Below, in pieces: positions 8,169 through 16,630 of a stretch of DNA of 64,000 nucleotides; positions within the stretch are counted from its first letter, which is position 1; every line of letters starts with the position of its first letter. A program made the translations under genes and the position numbers. Under the pieces are notes generated by a model. The model had not been told where the DNA came from. It did not search any database and worked only from the letters and a program-made list of their open reading frames with translations. The stretch is from the NCBI GenBank assembly GCA_947627855.1, contig CANQXR010000007.1, positions 1-64,000 on the forward strand, read 5' to 3'. The stretch comes from an uncultured Clostridia bacterium. Its GTDB lineage: Bacteria; Bacillota; Clostridia; Lachnospirales; CAG-274.

Positions 8169-9911
8169 TTAATCCAGTTGAACTCCATTGTTTCTTAAAT
8201 ATTCAATAAGTTCATCTTGCCTTTGAATCAAATAATCTGTAGTTTCTTTCCTTTCAAAACTTTTTCTATTTTCAATATCAATATCCTCACCTTTGGAAAC
8301 AATGTAATCAACTATCGCCTTAAATATCTTTTCACACTTGTTATCATCTTCTAATACATTCAATAACTTTTGACAATACGTCTCCATTTTTCTTTGATTG
8401 AATTTCGGCAATTCTTCATTAGAAATAACAATCCTAAAAAGCATCATAGCGTGATATCTACTTCTTCTATACTTTTTATCAATTTTATTCGTTTTAAATA
8501 AGTTCTCTATCTTGTATAAAGCCACCGCACTTACATAGTACATAATTAGCTTGTCAGATGTTTTAAATATTTTATTGCCAACTCTTTTTGCTACCGTACC
8601 ATATTGTCCAGATACAGCACTAGGCTCATTCAAAAACATTGCTGCTACTGTTTTTATTTGTGTAGGAATAGAAACAATCCTGTTTTTAGGAATATCACTA
8701 TCTCTATACTGTCCAGTTCTTCTTTCATAAACTAATGCTTCTTGTCCGTCATATGTCTTGTAATACTCCTCCAAATTTTTTTGGAATGTAGACAAAGCTT
8801 CTAATTGTTCTTTCTTTATAGCTGTCTGACTATTGGTTGCCTTAGTAATCTCATTTTTAAGGTTTTCGTCTTTGGTTGCTATAATTCTTATGGGTATAAT
8901 CAAATCATCTATATTATCAGATAGTTCCATGTTGTTTATGAGTATGTTGCTTGTTTGACAACCATTAACTATTTGGTAATCCTCAATAGTTGCAATATCT
9001 CCTGGCATAGAAATACTAGATGCAACTATTGTTATTCCATTATTAAGCATACTAAAAGCATTTACATTACCTGATAAAATTGTTTCGCAAATACTTTTAT
9101 TTACATCCGGATTTGGTCCTAAATAATCTCTTATATTATCTTCAAAAACGGGTTTTACAGTACCTGTATCCTCTAATATAAGCTTTTTAAATTCTCTAAA
9201 AGGAACAACCCCACTATATCCTACCTCATCATCACTGATTGAATACATAGTGATTCTTTTTTCAAATCTAAAAGTAGCTGACAGTTTTGCTTTTGTTTTT
9301 CTATATAGTGCCTGAATTTCAGCCGATCCACAAGGAAGAAATTCAATATTTGAAAATAAGTTAGTTGTTCTAAGTGCCTCTTTGCCCACTGAAATTGTTG
9401 CTTTGAGATTTGTGTCATCAGTCCATGTACCCAATGTTATATAATACAGCAATAATTCGGGATTCTTTTTAAGCTTATTGCCCTTGCTAAATATATAATT
9501 TTTTAGCTCAATAAACTTTTGCATTTCAGGTGTATGAAAAATGAAATCATCGTCACCAAAGAAAAGGTTTGAGTAGGTTAATAAATTAGATATTTCAGCA
9601 TTATCAAATGATGTCGATGTCTTAGTCTGAATTAAAACAAATTTCACAGATATAGTTTGATTAAGTGATATTAGTACATCAATATCATCAATTGTATTAA
9701 TCAATTTTTGATTAACTATTATCGCAATTCCATCTATACCCTGTGTTGCTGTCCCGGTCGTAATGTCTTCAATATCAAAGTCGTTTAATCCGTACACATT
9801 ATTTACAACACAATAATTTGAAAAGTATTCAAATAGTAATGATACATCATCTACCCCAACACTTAAATCAGCCTTAAAAGCATCCATCATACTTTGAGTA
9901 ATTCTATCCAC
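8169..9911 (-). CDS. AIPR-family abortive infection phage resistance protein
   Basis: The protein is about 580 residues from the GTG at 9909-9911, which sits seven bases after AGGAGGTG; the longer frame upstream lacks a ribosome binding site. The C-terminal half carries the AIPR signature Y-Q-I-V-N-G-C-Q-T-S-N-I-L followed by KATNSQTAIKKEQLEAL, preceded by NNGITIVASS. The N-terminal third (DGIAIIVNQ, VLIQTKTSTSFD) has the D...Q-x-K arrangement seen in PD-(D/E)XK-type nuclease folds. AIPR proteins are linked to abortive phage defence, as stand-alone proteins or with restriction systems. It is the main cargo of the element between the cores at 8024 and 12020, and its AT-rich codon use contrasts with guaA. 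Confidence 0.8.
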   Translation of the reverse strand: MDRITQSMMDAFKADLSVGVDDVSLLFEYFSNYCVVNNVYGLNDFDIEDITTGTATQGIDGIAIIVNQKLINTIDDIDVLISLNQTISVKFVLIQTKTSTSFDNAEISNLLTYSNLFFGDDDFIFHTPEMQKFIELKNYIFSKGNKLKKNPELLLYYITLGTWTDDTNLKATISVGKEALRTTNLFSNIEFLPCGSAEIQALYRKTKAKLSATFRFEKRITMYSISDDEVGYSGVVPFREFKKLILEDTGTVKPVFEDNIRDYLGPNPDVNKSICETILSGNVNAFSMLNNGITIVASSISMPGDIATIEDYQIVNGCQTSNILINNMELSDNIDDLIIPIRIIATKDENLKNEITKATNSQTAIKKEQLEALSTFQKNLEEYYKTYDGQEALVYERRTGQYRDSDIPKNRIVSIPTQIKTVAAMFLNEPSAVSGQYGTVAKRVGNKIFKTSDKLIMYYVSAVALYKIENLFKTNKIDKKYRRSRYHAMMLFRIVISNEELPKFNQRKMETYCQKLLNVLEDDNKCEKIFKAIVDYIVSKGEDIDIENRKSFERKETTDYLIQRQDELIEYLRNNGVQLD

Positions 9912-10181
9912 AAAAACACCTCCTATGTTATATTTTTTATTATACAACATAAGATGAATTTTTTCAACATCTTTCATCCAATTATTACCTCCATAATGTT
10001 ATTTTATGAATTTTAACCTATTTTTTAAGCATATATACTATCCTGTTAGTATTTTGTTTCTTTACTATATTATTTATGTTGATATATATATTATGCAGTT
10101 TTTTTATTTATCAAACCAACAGACTTAAATTGTTACTTATAATGTATGAAGTAAAAAGATATGAACCAATAAAAAAGAGAA
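9912..10181. other. Intergenic, nothing recognised
   Basis: The stretch between the AIPR start and the IS relic is AT-rich. It must contain the AIPR promoter, but no convincing -35/-10 pair stands out. No ORF, hairpin or repeat of note was seen. Confidence 0.4.
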
Positions 10182-10624
10182 GTTCAAACCTTGGTATGGT
10201 ATAATTGAGTTACCAAGTTTAATCAAACATACACAAAGGAGAACTTCTCATGAACATTTTAACACAAGAAGCAAAGAAAAGACAAGCGGTAGTGAAAATG
10301 GCACGAAAAAAAGGGAAAAGCTATGCTATGAGGAAATACGGAGTCAGTCTGTCGAGTGTAAAACAATGGGATAAAAGGTATTACGGAAAAGACTGGCGGT
10401 CATTGCCGGAGAAATCACACAGACCGCATAGTCACCCAAATCAGCATACAGAAGCTGAAGAAATGCTAATATCAAAGGTGTTTTGGAAGAAATATGAACG
10501 ATATGGCTGAGAAGCACTCCATGTGCGTTACCATAACGAATATTTTCTTTTTTAAGAAAATGGGTCACATCTATTGACATCACAGAAAATACTTACTTTT
10601 TTTGCTTTGGTTATCTTGACACAC
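10182..10624 (+). mobile_element. Internally deleted insertion sequence relic (IS481/IS3-like)
   Basis: An 86-codon ORF at 10250-10510 (ribosome binding site AAAGGAG, ATG 10250) encodes only the N-terminal helix-turn-helix of a transposase: RKKGKSYAMRKYGVSLSSVK and a SHRPHSHPNQHT linker, then stops at Y-G where related proteins continue. The catalytic domain is missing. Sequence to about 10624 (ending TTATCTTGACACACC) looks like the far end of the same element. CTTGGTA and TACCAAG near 10192-10216 form a small inverted repeat at the left. The family assignment is approximate. Confidence 0.55.
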
Positions 10625-10644
10625 CCTAACTTGTTATGTTATAC
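10616..10644 (+). promoter_or_regulatory. Sigma-A promoter of the XRE-membrane protein pair
   Basis: TTGACA (10616-10621) is a perfect -35 box, separated by 17 bases from TTATAC (10639-10644). The start site would be near 10651, about 25 bases before the ATG at 10676. The -35 lies at the end of the IS relic, so the element may have supplied part of the promoter. Confidence 0.75.
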
Positions 10645-10675
10645 TTCATTTTAGGAATATGAGAGGAGCATTTTT

Positions 10676-11146
10676 ATGGCTATCGGTGAAAGAATTCGCT
10701 TTTTCAGAAATTTAAGAGGTATGACTCAAAAATATCTTGGTATGCAGGTTGGTTTTCCTGAAAAGACCGCCGACATCCGTATGGCGCAGTACGAATCCGG
10801 CTCAAGAACGCCGAAAGCAGACCTGACTAACAGCCTTGCGGAAGTGTTCGGAGTATCAACAAGCGCTTTAACCGTACCCGATATTGACAGCTATAACGGC
10901 TTAATGTATACCTTGTTTACCCTTGAAGATTTATACGGTCTTAAAATCACCGAGTTAGACGAAGAGGTTTGTCTGCATTTAGATAAGGGTATGGGCGCAA
11001 ATTACATTACTATGTTTGAAATGTTCACCGCTTGGAAAGAACAGACTGATAAACTGAAGAATGGTGAAATTTCAAAAGAGGAATACGATAAGTGGAGATA
11101 TAACTATCCTGCAAGTAATGTGATAAACACTAAAGAGGATAAATAA
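10676..11146 (+). CDS. XRE-family transcriptional regulator
   Basis: The 156-residue protein opens with a Cro/C1-type helix-turn-helix: residues 1-60 include GERIRFFRNLRGMTQKYLG and the MAQYESGSRTPKADL recognition segment. The C-terminal part (SYNGLMYTLFTLEDLYGLKI) is a conserved domain found after XRE headpieces in clostridial accessory DNA. A truncated paralogue lies at 5700-5894. It is followed one base later by a membrane protein gene, so it may control that operon. GAGAGGAG precedes the ATG by six bases. Confidence 0.85.
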   Translation: MAIGERIRFFRNLRGMTQKYLGMQVGFPEKTADIRMAQYESGSRTPKADLTNSLAEVFGVSTSALTVPDIDSYNGLMYTLFTLEDLYGLKITELDEEVCLHLDKGMGANYITMFEMFTAWKEQTDKLKNGEISKEEYDKWRYNYPASNVINTKEDK

Positions 11147-11147
11147 T

Positions 11148-11831
11148 ATGGATAAACTTATACCAATTGGAATTCTGTTGGGTATTGCTATAATCGGTTT
11201 TGTATCAAAATTCTTAGAACTCGGTGATATTCATAGCGGATATGAATTTACACATGAATACCGCAATAAGTTTATTAGCTTTATAAATGAACTTTTCACA
11301 AGCCGCAATTTTAATCAAAGGGTTTATCACGAACTAACCGAAAAAGTAAAAGAAATGCAATATGAGTTAGGTGAAGACGGCGTATACGCCTATGTTAAAG
11401 ACAATCTAAACGGATATGCAGCAAACAATTACGAATTGCTTATAAATTTTTTGCCTGAAACCCGCAATGTTATAAGAAATCAAGGCAATATAATCTTGAT
11501 GAAAAGATGGAGCCAAGCAGTTCAAGATTGTGATGATATGTTTATTCGACATTTAGGCACTCTAAAACTTGCCGAAGAAAAAATCAAAAGGAGTCTTAAA
11601 AATCCTTTTTCAGACTTTGCTGAAGGAGTTAAGCTTATAATTTCTTTGCCAGTACTACTGGTAAAATGGTTTGGATTTATATCAGCAGAAAGTAGCACAA
11701 AAATCAAAAAGAACCCGATTCTAAAGATTATCAATTTTATTGCTATCACTGTAAGTTTTGTAAGTGGAATTATGGCAATAATTATTGGATGGAATGCTTT
11801 TTGGGAACTAATTAAATCATTTATAAAATAA
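11148..11831 (+). CDS. Hypothetical membrane protein co-transcribed with the XRE regulator
   Basis: The 227-residue protein was not recognised. It has an N-terminal membrane segment (residues 3-21, LIPIGILLGIAIIGFVSKFL), a helical, charged central region of about 140 residues with coiled-coil tendency, and one or two hydrophobic segments near the C-terminus (around residues 160-175 and 193-220). The start codon follows the XRE stop by one base (TAATATG), indicating translational coupling. A strong terminator follows at once. The XRE-plus-membrane-protein pair inside a guaA-linked element could be a regulator-effector module, but no function can be assigned from sequence. Confidence 0.65.
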   Translation: MDKLIPIGILLGIAIIGFVSKFLELGDIHSGYEFTHEYRNKFISFINELFTSRNFNQRVYHELTEKVKEMQYELGEDGVYAYVKDNLNGYAANNYELLINFLPETRNVIRNQGNIILMKRWSQAVQDCDDMFIRHLGTLKLAEEKIKRSLKNPFSDFAEGVKLIISLPVLLVKWFGFISAESSTKIKKNPILKIINFIAITVSFVSGIMAIIIGWNAFWELIKSFIK

Positions 11832-11835
11832 ACAC

Positions 11836-11876
11836 AAAAAGGCATTACCGACTGCAAAAGTCAGTAATGCCTTTTT
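11836..11876 (+). terminator. Rho-independent terminator after the XRE operon
   Basis: AAAAAGGCATTAC-C-GACT pairs with AGTC-A-GTAATGCCTTTTT across a short loop. The A-run on the left and T-run on the right make it bidirectional. Confidence 0.85.
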
Positions 11877-11941
11877 AGAATTTATTAAGATAATTGTACC
11901 CGCAAACCGCAGGGAACACACAATAAATGCGTTTTGCAATC

Positions 11942-11960
11942 TGCTATCATTTTGCTATCA
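11942..11960 (+). repeat. Tandem TGCTATCA pair, candidate integrase arm-type sites (left of core)
   Basis: TGCTATCA occurs at 11942-11949 and 11953-11960, an 11-base pitch. It lies about 60 bases left of the core at 12020. The same arrangement with TGTTATCA is found right of the core at 12131-12149. Paired short direct repeats at one helical turn are typical of sites bound by the N-terminal domain of tyrosine integrases. Confidence 0.5.
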
Positions 11961-12019
11961 AATCGTAAATTTTTAAGCTGAAAATCTTTTATTTATGCAG
12001 TTTTTCAGGCTTTACGATT
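11961..12019. repeat. Imperfect inverted repeat next to the att-like core
   Basis: AATCGTAAA...AAGCTGAAAA (11961-11984) is mirrored by TTTTTCAGGCTTTACGATT (12001-12019), which directly abuts the 11-base core. It could be a regulatory hairpin of a lost integrase gene or a recombination accessory site. Confidence 0.45.
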
Positions 12020-12030
12020 TATTCCCACTC
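12020..12030 (-). other. att-like core, middle copy (GAGTGGGAATA)
   Basis: The minus strand reads GAGTGGGAATA, identical to 8024-8034. Candidate arm-type repeats lie on both sides (11942-11960 and 12131-12149), as expected at the junction between two tandem insertions of related elements. Confidence 0.65.
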
Positions 12031-12130
12031 GTTGCCAGGCGCCACAGTCTAAGCAGTTTTGCTTAGGAGATGTGATACCCAGTCTTTCCACGATTTGACC
12101 TATCCGTATTATCCAACCTACACGATAGGC

Positions 12131-12160
12131 TGTTATCATGTTGTTATCACGGGTGATAAC
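12131..12160 (+). repeat. Tandem TGTTATCA pair plus inverted copy (right of core)
   Basis: TGTTATCA occurs at 12131-12138 and 12142-12149 with the same 11-base pitch as the pair at 11942. GTTATCAC (12143-12150) is also mirrored by GTGATAAC (12153-12160). The 12031-12260 gap otherwise holds no recognisable gene. Confidence 0.5.
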
Positions 12161-12260
12161 GGGCATAGAGAACTTGCAATATGTTCTGGTGGTTTACAAC
12201 TATTATTACACAAAGAAAAAAAATACAACTATTACTCCTTAAAGCAATGATATCTATGCC

Positions 12261-12530
12261 TTACTGCAATTCTTTTACCACTGATTCAGGGCACTCAACA
12301 TAAGCTGAAATTTGGACAGTGTGTTTGAATGGGATTGCCGAGGTTCCATCACACTTAGTTTGAATCTGACAGGGATAATAGTGTATATATCCTTTTCCGT
12401 TTTTATGAATTTCAACAAATGGGAACAGCGCAAAGTCGGCATCTGTTCCTTCGTGAACTGTCAATTTTTTCTTGCATATTGGGCATTCAAAAGTAGCACA
12501 AAGAGGATTCTGCCCTGCTAATTCTAACAT
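12261..12530 (-). CDS. Hypothetical small cysteine-rich (zinc-ribbon-like) protein
   Basis: The 89-residue protein has a C-x-x-C knuckle (F-E-C-P-I-C-K-K-K-L, around residues 14-23) and later cysteines (Y-Y-P-C-Q-I-Q-T-K-C) that could complete a zinc site. It is the third gene of a minus-strand operon, 41 bases after the 370-residue protein gene. No family was recognised. Its small size and position suggest an accessory or regulatory partner of the two proteins upstream. No clear terminator was found after it. Confidence 0.55.
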   Translation of the reverse strand: MLELAGQNPLCATFECPICKKKLTVHEGTDADFALFPFVEIHKNGKGYIHYYPCQIQTKCDGTSAIPFKHTVQISAYVECPESVVKELQ

Positions 12531-12571
12531 ATTATTTTAGCTTCTCTTTCTAATCATTCACTTGAAAAGAC

Positions 12572-13684
12572 TTATATCTCACCTAAGAAAATTGACTTGT
12601 AATTACCAAATATAAACTCTTCCTTCACTTGCTTAATAAATTTTGCATCTGTTATTAGTCGATAAATAGTAACAGCCAGTCCTCCTAAATCAAGCGAATG
12701 AAAATCGCTGGTAATAGCAACAACAGCCAGATTGCTGGAACTTGCCACCGCATTGGAGTAACTTAAGATCTTTCTCGTCCTCACCTCATATAACTTCTGT
12801 TCCATTTCCGTCGTCGCGTCACTAAACATTCCGTGGAACATAGCTATCAACGTGTTAATCATGGTTGCATAAGAGGCTTGCTTTGCAACGGCTAATACAT
12901 TTGCCATGTCCAGACCATATGATGCCAACCTCGACGCAAATTGGGGATCAATCGCAGAAACTACAGGTAGCGGGAGACTATGAGATGTATTAAGATCAGA
13001 CTTCAAGTGAATAATTTCCTTCATCAAAGACACCGCAACAATTTGCTTTCCTTCAATACCTCCCGTCAATAGTTTATCCATAGTGTACGACAGTACTAAT
13101 TCTGTCCTTGCCCGCTGTCGGAATTCATCACGTCTTAAACTACCTGTGTAGATATGAAATGATTTTAATTTATTAGTCGTTAATGTAGATGTCGCAATGT
13201 TTGCAGTTCCAAATATTAAACCTAGTAATGGATCATGCCCGATGGCGGTAACCCTATGCCTCATAAAACCTCCGCCACTCAAGGCTCCATTAGCACCCAC
13301 GTTGGCATCAAAGGGGACTGGATTAGAAATAATCTCTTCCAATGATGGATTATACAGCCTATGTTGTCTACTTGAGTGTTCCTCAATATGACCAAATGTA
13401 TTCTTTGCAGCAATTTGATCATCTATACGAATTGGAAATTTAGTGAGTAAATATTGTCTGGCAATTTGAAGCCCTATAGCTAAGAAGAGAATTGCTGTAT
13501 CTGTTCCATTAAGCCCCGTTTTTTCGCAAAATTGCCTATCTAAATTATTCAATATCTCTGGTGTGTTCCGGAGAACATCAACTACCCGACCTGTTTCTTC
13601 AGCACCACGCTGAAGCTTATTACAGGTTGCATCTAAACTGTTTTGTATTGCGTTTCGCTGACGCAAAAAATCCTGGCTACTCAT
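12572..13684 (-). CDS. Unrecognised 370-residue protein of the guaA-linked element
   Basis: No family was recognised. Residues 1-45 are helical and polar. A hydrophobic stretch at about 62-80 (TAILFLAIGLQIARQYLL) is followed by a conserved-looking block around residues 150-172 (A-I-G-H-D-P-L-L-G-L-I-F-G-T-A-N). The C-terminal half is helical and alanine/leucine-rich, with segments near 268-290 and 325-350 that could be membrane-associated. The ATG directly follows the stop of the coiled-coil gene (TAA-ATG), so the two are translationally coupled and probably act together. It sits between att-like cores at 12020 and 14551, next to a defence gene, which suggests but does not show a defence or element-maintenance role. 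Confidence 0.7.
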   Translation of the reverse strand: MSSQDFLRQRNAIQNSLDATCNKLQRGAEETGRVVDVLRNTPEILNNLDRQFCEKTGLNGTDTAILFLAIGLQIARQYLLTKFPIRIDDQIAAKNTFGHIEEHSSRQHRLYNPSLEEIISNPVPFDANVGANGALSGGGFMRHRVTAIGHDPLLGLIFGTANIATSTLTTNKLKSFHIYTGSLRRDEFRQRARTELVLSYTMDKLLTGGIEGKQIVAVSLMKEIIHLKSDLNTSHSLPLPVVSAIDPQFASRLASYGLDMANVLAVAKQASYATMINTLIAMFHGMFSDATTEMEQKLYEVRTRKILSYSNAVASSSNLAVVAITSDFHSLDLGGLAVTIYRLITDAKFIKQVKEEFIFGNYKSIFLGEI

Positions 13685-14317
13685 TTAGTCCTCCTGCAAA
13701 ACAATTTCCAAATCTGCAATCTTAATCTGAATATCCTCGATTTCTGCTAAAACTTTCGAGATAAGCTCAGCATAATCTTTCAACTGTCTGCTTGCGTTTG
13801 CTTTCACTCGTTCCAACTTATCCCGAAGTGATTTCAGTTTTTCTTCGTAAAGCCGCTTTGCCTCTGAATAACCGACCTTCTCTGCCTCTTTCCGTTTCCG
13901 CATCCTACTATCAGTGATAAACCGCATTATATCCCAACTGGTATCCTGAACAACGCCTGTATTAGAAAAAGAACTCATTAAGGAAGAAACAGAAATACCA
14001 TGCTCAGAGGCTATCTGCTTTGCCTTATAATTTACCCTCTCTTGCAAACTATCTCGCTTCTTCTCCAGTTGTGCCAAGTATTCAATTTTAGCACTACTCG
14101 CAGTATCATAGTTTTGTTTCAGCCGCTTTATTTCTGAAATCGCGCTATCATATTCCTTCTTCAGTTCTTGGTAAATCGGCTCATACTCATTTGCTGCACG
14201 CTCATAGCCGTCTTTTTTTCCATCAACCTCAGGGTCAGAAGTTATACTGTCAATAAAATCAAGTATATCGGAAATGCTCGGCTTTCTTCTTCCTGGAACA
14301 GGGGCAAACAATCCCAT
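13685..14317 (-). CDS. Unrecognised coiled-coil protein, first gene of the guaA-linked operon
   Basis: The 210-residue soluble protein is dominated by two charged helical stretches, about residues 45-100 (YQELKKEYDSAISEIKRL, QLEKKRDSLQERV) and 140-207 (RLYEEKLKSLRDKLERVK), with heptad-like spacing. A short break in between contains SVSSLMSSFSNTG and DTSWDIMRFITD. The N-terminus is basic and proline-containing (PVPGRRKPSISDIL). It has no signal peptide. The ribosome binding site is GAGAGGAT before ATG 14315-14317. It leads the three-gene operon running to 12261 and starts about 230 bases from the guaA stop. Function unknown. Confidence 0.7.
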   Translation of the reverse strand: MGLFAPVPGRRKPSISDILDFIDSITSDPEVDGKKDGYERAANEYEPIYQELKKEYDSAISEIKRLKQNYDTASSAKIEYLAQLEKKRDSLQERVNYKAKQIASEHGISVSSLMSSFSNTGVVQDTSWDIMRFITDSRMRKRKEAEKVGYSEAKRLYEEKLKSLRDKLERVKANASRQLKDYAELISKVLAEIEDIQIKIADLEIVLQED

Positions 14318-14549
14318 ATCCTCTCATCCTTTCTTATAAAGATAAATATCAAAGATGTAACATATTATCTATTAAAAGTCAAGGCAAATCAGCATTCTTT
14401 CAGAATAACACACTCGCTCTTTAAAATACATTTTTAAGCTCATGGTTCGAATTGTGGTTTAACAGAAAAATGCACAAAGTCAATGATATCTCTGATTTTG
14501 AAAAACCCGTTGTTTCAAATGGTTTAGAACCCTTATGACCGCGAATTTT
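14318..14549. other. Intergenic junction between the guaA-linked operon and guaA
   Basis: This 230-base AT-rich stretch must contain the promoter of the minus-strand operon starting at 14317 and the downstream end of guaA. No tandem TG(C/T)TATCA repeats of the kind seen around 12020 are present. No integrase ORF is visible. Confidence 0.5.
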
Positions 14550-16082
14550 TCATTCCCACTCTATTGTTGAAGGGGGTTTGGTGGTTATGTCGTAGACTAT
14601 GCGGTTTATGTGGGAGACTTCGTTGACTATGCGGGCGGAGATGCGGGAGAGGACATCGTAGGGTATGCGGGCAAAGTCGGCGGTCATGAAGTCGGAGGTG
14701 GTTACGCCGCGAAGTGCCAGTGTGTAGTCGTAGGTGCGGAAGTCGCCCATTACGCCTACGGAACGCATAGAGGTCAGGACTGCGAAGTATTGGTTTATGC
14801 TTCTGTCAAGACCTGCTTTTGCTATTTCTTCACGGAAAATATAGTCGGCGTCTTGTAGTATGCTGACCTTTTCTTCGGTTATATCGCCTATAATTCTTAT
14901 CGCAAGTCCGGGACCGGGGAAGGGCTGACGCCAAACGAGAAAGTCGGGCAGATTCAGCTCTGTGCCAAGGCGGCGAACCTCGTCCTTAAAAAGAAGTCTG
15001 AGAGGTTCTATAAGGTCCTTGAAGTCTACGTGGTCGGGCAGACCGCCTACATTATGGTGAGATTTGATTACGGCGGCATCGCCGGTTCCGGATTCTATTA
15101 CATCGGGATATATTGTTCCCTGAGCGAGAAAGTCTACCTTGCCAAGCTTTCTTGCTTCCTCTTCAAACACTCTTATAAATTCTTCGCCTATTATTTTGCG
15201 CTTTGTTTCCGGTTCCGTCACTCCGGCAAGCTTGGCGAGGAAACGCTTTCCTGCATTTACCCTTATAAAGTTAAGCTCTCTGCTTTTAAAGGCTTCCTCA
15301 ACCTCGTCGCCCTCATTTTTCCTCATAAGTCCGTGGTCAACAAATATACAGGTAAGCTTATTGCCTATTGCCTTGGACAGAAGAGCCGCAAGAACAGAAC
15401 TGTCCACACCGCCCGAAAGTGCAAGGAGAACCTTTCCGTCCCCTACTTTGGCACGAACATCATTTATAGCGGTGTTTATGTAATTTTTCATACTCCAGTC
15501 GCCTGATACCCTACATACATTATAAAGAAAATTCCTCAATATATTGCTGCCGTATTCCGTATGAGACACCTCCGGATGAAACTGCACGGCATAAAGCCCC
15601 TTTTCGGGATTTTCCATAGCTGCAATCGGGCACGAGTCCGTATGGGATATGGCTTTAAAGCCTTCGGGAAGTGCCGAAATTCTGTCGGTGTGGCTCATCC
15701 ATGTTATGCTCTTTTCGGGTATATCCTTGAAAAGAAGGCTTGAAGTGTCAAAATCGGCAGAAGTCATACCATATTCACTTTTTTCAGCCGATTCAACCTT
15801 GCCGCCCAGAACATGTGCCATAAGCTGACTGCCATAGCATATACCAAGAATAGGTATACCCATCTCAAATATTTCTTTTGAGATTGTGGGTGATGTATCA
15901 AGATACACACTGTTGGGACCGCCGGTAAATATAAAACCGGAGGGATTCATTGCCTTAAGCTCTGCTATGGGGGTTTTATATGACTTGACCTCGCAGTATA
16001 CATTAAGGTCCCTCACACGTCTGGCTATAAGCTGATTATACTGTCCGCCAAAATCCAGAACTATAATTAATTCATGCTTCAT
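14550..16082 (-). CDS. guaA: GMP synthase (glutamine-hydrolysing)
   Basis: The 510-residue protein converts XMP to GMP with ATP and glutamine in the cytoplasm, the last step of guanine nucleotide synthesis. The class I glutamine amidotransferase domain (about residues 1-195) has the nucleophile Cys82 in G-I-C-Y-G-S-Q-L and the catalytic F-H-P-E-V. The ATP pyrophosphatase domain has the P-loop S-G-G-V-D-S around residue 223. The C-terminal dimerisation domain ends with KPPSTIEWE. Its start overlaps the preceding membrane protein gene by four bases. Its 3' end is the apparent integration site of the elements at 8024-14550. No purine riboswitch is seen, as the gene is internal to an operon. Confidence 0.97.
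   Translation of the reverse strand: MKHELIIVLDFGGQYNQLIARRVRDLNVYCEVKSYKTPIAELKAMNPSGFIFTGGPNSVYLDTSPTISKEIFEMGIPILGICYGSQLMAHVLGGKVESAEKSEYGMTSADFDTSSLLFKDIPEKSITWMSHTDRISALPEGFKAISHTDSCPIAAMENPEKGLYAVQFHPEVSHTEYGSNILRNFLYNVCRVSGDWSMKNYINTAINDVRAKVGDGKVLLALSGGVDSSVLAALLSKAIGNKLTCIFVDHGLMRKNEGDEVEEAFKSRELNFIRVNAGKRFLAKLAGVTEPETKRKIIGEEFIRVFEEEARKLGKVDFLAQGTIYPDVIESGTGDAAVIKSHHNVGGLPDHVDFKDLIEPLRLLFKDEVRRLGTELNLPDFLVWRQPFPGPGLAIRIIGDITEEKVSILQDADYIFREEIAKAGLDRSINQYFAVLTSMRSVGVMGDFRTYDYTLALRGVTTSDFMTADFARIPYDVLSRISARIVNEVSHINRIVYDITTKPPSTIEWE
14551..14561 (-). other. att-like core at the guaA stop codon (GAGTGGGAATG)
   Basis: The last codons of guaA (GAG TGG GAA TGA) carry the integration core with one base changed relative to the two downstream copies. 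Elements of the Tn5801 type are known to insert at this site without disrupting guaA. Confidence 0.65.
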
Positions 16083-16618
16083 ATTTTATCCTCCGCATTT
16101 ACTTTTCTGAAAAACTTGCCATTCTGCATTCTTTGTCCTATAAGCTCTATAAGCTTGTCATTTGGCTCTATGGTAAATCTTGTTTTTTTACCCTTGTAGG
16201 AGCTTACGAAAATATATGTGTTGGGAGTTACAAGACCGCCTGAATAATCCTTGAATTTAAAATTCTTGTAGAAATCGAGGTGTTCGCTGTCATTAAAATG
16301 GGCAAACATTTCAAATTCAAGCACATCGCCGGCAAAAACACGCCTTCTGTATGATTTGTTATAAATAACATCTATATCAAGCTCTCCGTCAACAAAGCAA
16401 TACTCATATTCCTTATTCATAAATATTCTGAGAACAAAAAAGGAAATAGCTATTGTAATTACCTGAAGCGCCAGCATTGCAGGGATAAAAATGATGTGGA
16501 GCCATATAAGTATAAAAACAGCGGTTATTACAAGAACGATTATTCTTTTTCGGCTGTCGTATTTTGTTTCGTGGTGTTTCACAAGCTGTTCCATATATAC
16601 GCTTTTCGGAAGATCCAC
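16079..16618 (-). CDS. Hypothetical membrane protein upstream of guaA
   Basis: The 179-residue protein has two closely spaced membrane segments (about residues 26-45 and 48-66; [36 protein letters not shown]). A cytoplasmic-type domain follows, with [20 protein letters not shown] and [18 protein letters not shown]. The layout resembles small clostridial membrane proteins with a PH-like domain, but no family is certain. It overlaps guaA by four bases and follows the GerW-like gene by 12 bases, so it belongs to the same operon. Function unknown. Confidence 0.75.
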   Translation of the reverse strand: MDLPKSVYMEQLVKHHETKYDSRKRIIVLVITAVFILIWLHIIFIPAMLALQVITIAISFFVLRIFMNKEYEYCFVDGELDIDVIYNKSYRRRVFAGDVLEFEMFAHFNDSEHLDFYKNFKFKDYSGGLVTPNTYIFVSSYKGKKTRFTIEPNDKLIELIGQRMQNGKFFRKVNAEDKI

Positions 16619-16630
16619 AAAAATCCCTCC

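Noticed and set aside
14610..15743. Several plus-strand frames of 60-158 codons opposite guaA
   Set aside because: They are mirror frames of a highly conserved coding gene; guaA motifs are complete on the minus strand.
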